Of a stretch of 8,098 nt of DNA, positions 6,929 to 8,098 are shown one piece after another. Source of the stretch: Candidatus Methanoperedens sp. GTDB taxonomy: Archaea > Halobacteriota > Methanosarcinia > Methanosarcinales > Methanoperedenaceae. A program made the translations under genes and the position numbers. Below the pieces are notes generated by a model. That model had not been told where the DNA came from and did not search any database. It saw nothing but the letters and a program-made list of their open reading frames with translations. The stretch lies in NCBI GenBank assembly GCA_026552835.1, contig JAPMTY010000103.1:1-8098 (forward strand). Reading direction: 5' to 3'. Every line of letters begins with the position of its first letter. Position 1 is the stretch's first letter.

Positions 6929-7660
6929 ATGTACATCTCTAATGATGATCCCATTGTAGCCTTTACGTTGGCGCACTATCCTCAACGTGCCAGCCTCCAG
7001 GCCATGGCTCATCTCGCGCTTGATCGTTTACCACTGGCCACGACAGAGGGGCTACGCTTCTGGCGTTTGCTGGGCGTAGGCAAGGGACGAGCGTTTGATC
7101 CACATACCGACTTCCAGCGTTATGCCATGTTTACAGTATGGGACTCAGTGGCGACCTTGAAACGCTTTGAACAGTCCTCCAGGGTGATGCGACGGATACG
7201 ACAACGTGCCGACGAGGTGTGGAGCGTGCATATGCGTCCGGTGCGCTGGCACGGTCAATGGGGTGGACGCAAGCCATTTGCGGAGATGCCACTTGCTACA
7301 CCGCTGGAGCCTGGGCCGTGGGTTATACTGACCCGCGCTACCATTCGCCCTACAAAGGTAGCAGCTTTTCTCCAAGCGGTGCCTGCGGTTTCTGCACATC
7401 TTCTTCAACAGCCTGATCTCTTACAGTCTGTCGGAGTGGGCGAGGCACCACTATTGTATCAGGCAACACTCAGTTTGTGGCGCACATTACCGGCCATCAC
7501 CACCTTTGCCTATAGCTCTGTGCCACATACGGAAGTGATACGACGGATGCGACGGGAAGGCTGGTATCGTGAAGAACTGTTTGCACGGTTCCGGCCAATT
7601 GTCACGTGGGGAACGTGGGATGGTGTCAATCCCCTGGCGGAGTTTTTGCCCCTTTCCTAA
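6929..7660 (+). CDS. CrtA-like (spheroidene monooxygenase family) protein
   Basis: The 243-residue product matches the CrtA family along its length: GLRFWRLLGVGKGRAF (41-56), AMFTVWD (66-72), the VHMRPVRWHGQWGGRKPF block (100-117), LTRATIRP (134-141), VGVGEAPLLYQATLSLW (168-184), FAYSSVPH (193-200), then RREGWYREELFARF (208-221) and GTWDGVNPL (228-236). CrtA of purple bacteria adds keto groups to spheroidene in carotenoid synthesis. No crtB, crtI or other carotenoid gene is in the window, so the substrate here is unknown and it may act on another lipid or pigment. The protein is soluble with no signal peptide. The start directly follows the TGA of the preceding small gene with only a weak Shine-Dalgarno, suggesting translational coupling. 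If that upstream gene is truly frameshifted, coupling and expression could be reduced. Confidence 0.9.
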   Translation: MYISNDDPIVAFTLAHYPQRASLQAMAHLALDRLPLATTEGLRFWRLLGVGKGRAFDPHTDFQRYAMFTVWDSVATLKRFEQSSRVMRRIRQRADEVWSVHMRPVRWHGQWGGRKPFAEMPLATPLEPGPWVILTRATIRPTKVAAFLQAVPAVSAHLLQQPDLLQSVGVGEAPLLYQATLSLWRTLPAITTFAYSSVPHTEVIRRMRREGWYREELFARFRPIVTWGTWDGVNPLAEFLPLS

Positions 7661-7744
7661 AAAACACGGTTTTGCTCACGAAAACACTGCGTATAAACGA
7701 GTGCTTGTTGTAAGCAACACATTTATCAAACCGGCGCGGGAAGA

Positions 7745-7767
7745 CCCGTCTCCCTTTAGGGGACGGG
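7745..7767. other. GC-rich hairpin with TTTA loop, IS200/IS605 right-end or omega-RNA-like
   Basis: CCCGTC-T-CCC (7745-7754) pairs with GGG-GACGGG (from 7759 to 7767) around the loop TTTA, with one bulged T. It is followed by ATGAAAG. This resembles the CCC...CTTTAGGG...GGG hairpin near the right end of many IS200/IS605-type TnpB elements, which belongs to the omega RNA. No tnpA or tnpB is present in the window, so it would be a remnant or a small non-autonomous element. It lies between two convergent genes and could act as a weak transcription stop, but it lacks a T-run on either side. Confidence 0.4.
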
Positions 7768-7950
7768 ATGAAAGCGCCGTTCCTTTTGGGCCGTGTGCGG
7801 GGTGGGGAGTTCACGTTGAGCCGCACGCAAGGCCATACGAATCATCTCATTGTCTGAGGTCACACCGTAGTGCTCTTTAAGCTGTGAGAGTATGGCTCTA
7901 TCTTGCTCAGTTAACCGGAGCGTTCGTGCTTTGCGTGGTATCTTCGTCAT
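7756..7950 (-). CDS. Small ribbon-helix-helix (CopG/Arc-type) DNA-binding protein
   Basis: The 64-residue product has a short basic N-terminus, a beta strand RTLRLT (9-14), helix A (about 15-28, EQDRAILSQLKEHY), the turn GVTSDNE and helix B (about 34-46, EMIRMALRAAQRE), the usual ribbon-helix-helix layout. The C-terminal tail (KERRFHPVP) looks unrelated to the fold, and its stop codon falls in the loop of the 7745-7767 hairpin, as if the frame had read into a mobile-element end. No toxin gene is adjacent: the neighbour is a convergent CrtA-like gene, so an antitoxin role is unsupported. Autoregulation through the TGATAT repeats upstream is plausible. The Shine-Dalgarno is weak. Confidence 0.75.
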   Translation of the reverse strand: MTKIPRKARTLRLTEQDRAILSQLKEHYGVTSDNEMIRMALRAAQRELPTPHTAQKERRFHPVP

Positions 7951-7962
7951 AGCTCTATGATC

Positions 7963-7976
7963 TGATATTTTGATAT
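7963..7976. promoter_or_regulatory. Tandem TGATAT repeats, possible operator of the ribbon-helix-helix gene
   Basis: TGATAT occurs at 7963-7968 and 7971-7976, 8 bases apart, with a partial TGAT just before. Ribbon-helix-helix regulators often bind closely spaced short repeats near their own start, and these lie 13-26 bases upstream of the ATG. An imperfect inverted repeat CTCAT-CTAT-ATGAG (7987-8000) is next to them. Confidence 0.35.
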
Positions 7977-8013
7977 AAGGAATAAGCTCATCTATATGAG
8001 GCTAAAAAGGCGG

Positions 8014-8019
8014 ATTATA
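8014..8019 (-). promoter_or_regulatory. Consensus -10 box (TATAAT) upstream of the ribbon-helix-helix gene
   Basis: A perfect TATAAT reads on the minus strand, giving a leader of about 55-60 bases before the ATG at 7950. No good -35 hexamer is found at 16-18 bases, so the promoter may be weak or regulated. The remaining bases to 8098 show no gene I can support. Confidence 0.35.
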
Positions 8020-8098
8020 GGCATGTTTCTTTGAGAACAGTGCCATCCTGTCCATCTCTTTCGCAGGCTGCTAAAGCGTAGAAGATGCATTTGCAGCA

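Noticed and set aside
7702..7716. Inverted repeat TGCTT-GTTGT-AAGCA after the CrtA-like gene as a terminator
   Set aside because: The stem is only 5 bases and no T-run follows, so a rho-independent terminator is not supported.
8015..8098. Possible C-terminal end of a further minus-strand gene entering from the right edge
   Set aside because: About 27 codons are open to TAA at 8017-8015, but a second phase is equally open and neither resembles a known protein end.
1..8098. CRISPR array, tRNA or rRNA genes
   Set aside because: No regularly spaced short identical repeats other than the coding Cys repeats, and no tRNA- or rRNA-like sequence was seen.

Overview
The window looks like accessory chromosome from a large-genome, multicellular-type soil bacterium. 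A Ktedonobacteria-like Chloroflexota member is my best guess. I base this on protein style only: big STAND-type ATPases fused to membrane domains, XRE-ATPase fusions, and Cys-rich repeat proteins also common in myxobacteria. No rRNA, tRNA or housekeeping gene is present to confirm it.

Left part (1-2275, minus strand): one uninterrupted reading frame starts at 2275 and runs off the left edge without a stop, at least 758 codons. It joins a roughly 400-residue N-terminal part that looks like a two-lobed TULIP (BPI/P47-like) lipid-binding fold, an Ig/PKD-like beta domain, a basic linker, a hydrophobic segment with a twin-arginine and an AxA-like end, and a very Cys-rich C-terminal array (37 Cys in 183 residues). 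The array ends in a cystine-knot-like framework. The region 2276-2518 is AT-rich and carries the leader, a possible promoter and a spaced direct repeat.

Centre (2519-6331, minus strand): a two-gene operon with no intergenic space (TAA immediately followed by ATG). The upstream gene encodes an XRE helix-turn-helix domain fused to a P-loop ATPase. The downstream gene encodes a 901-residue protein with a polytopic, Gly-rich membrane domain, a helical linker, a second related P-loop ATPase core and a C-terminal winged helix. A TTGACA-type promoter lies upstream at 6419-6449. The pair looks like a sensor/regulator module of linked ATPases. The Cys-rich gene lies downstream in the same orientation, after a 243-base gap, and could be an output of it, but that is inference.

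Right part (6332-8098): a divergent plus-strand unit holds a small unknown gene that appears broken by a single-base frameshift (6693-6928). It is joined stop-to-start (TGAATG) to a clear CrtA/spheroidene monooxygenase-like gene (6929-7660). Convergent to it is a small ribbon-helix-helix protein gene (7756-7950, minus). Its 3' end overlaps a GC-rich hairpin with a TTTA loop resembling the right-end/omega-RNA hairpins of IS200/IS605-type TnpB elements. Its upstream region holds a TATAAT box and tandem TGATAT repeats.
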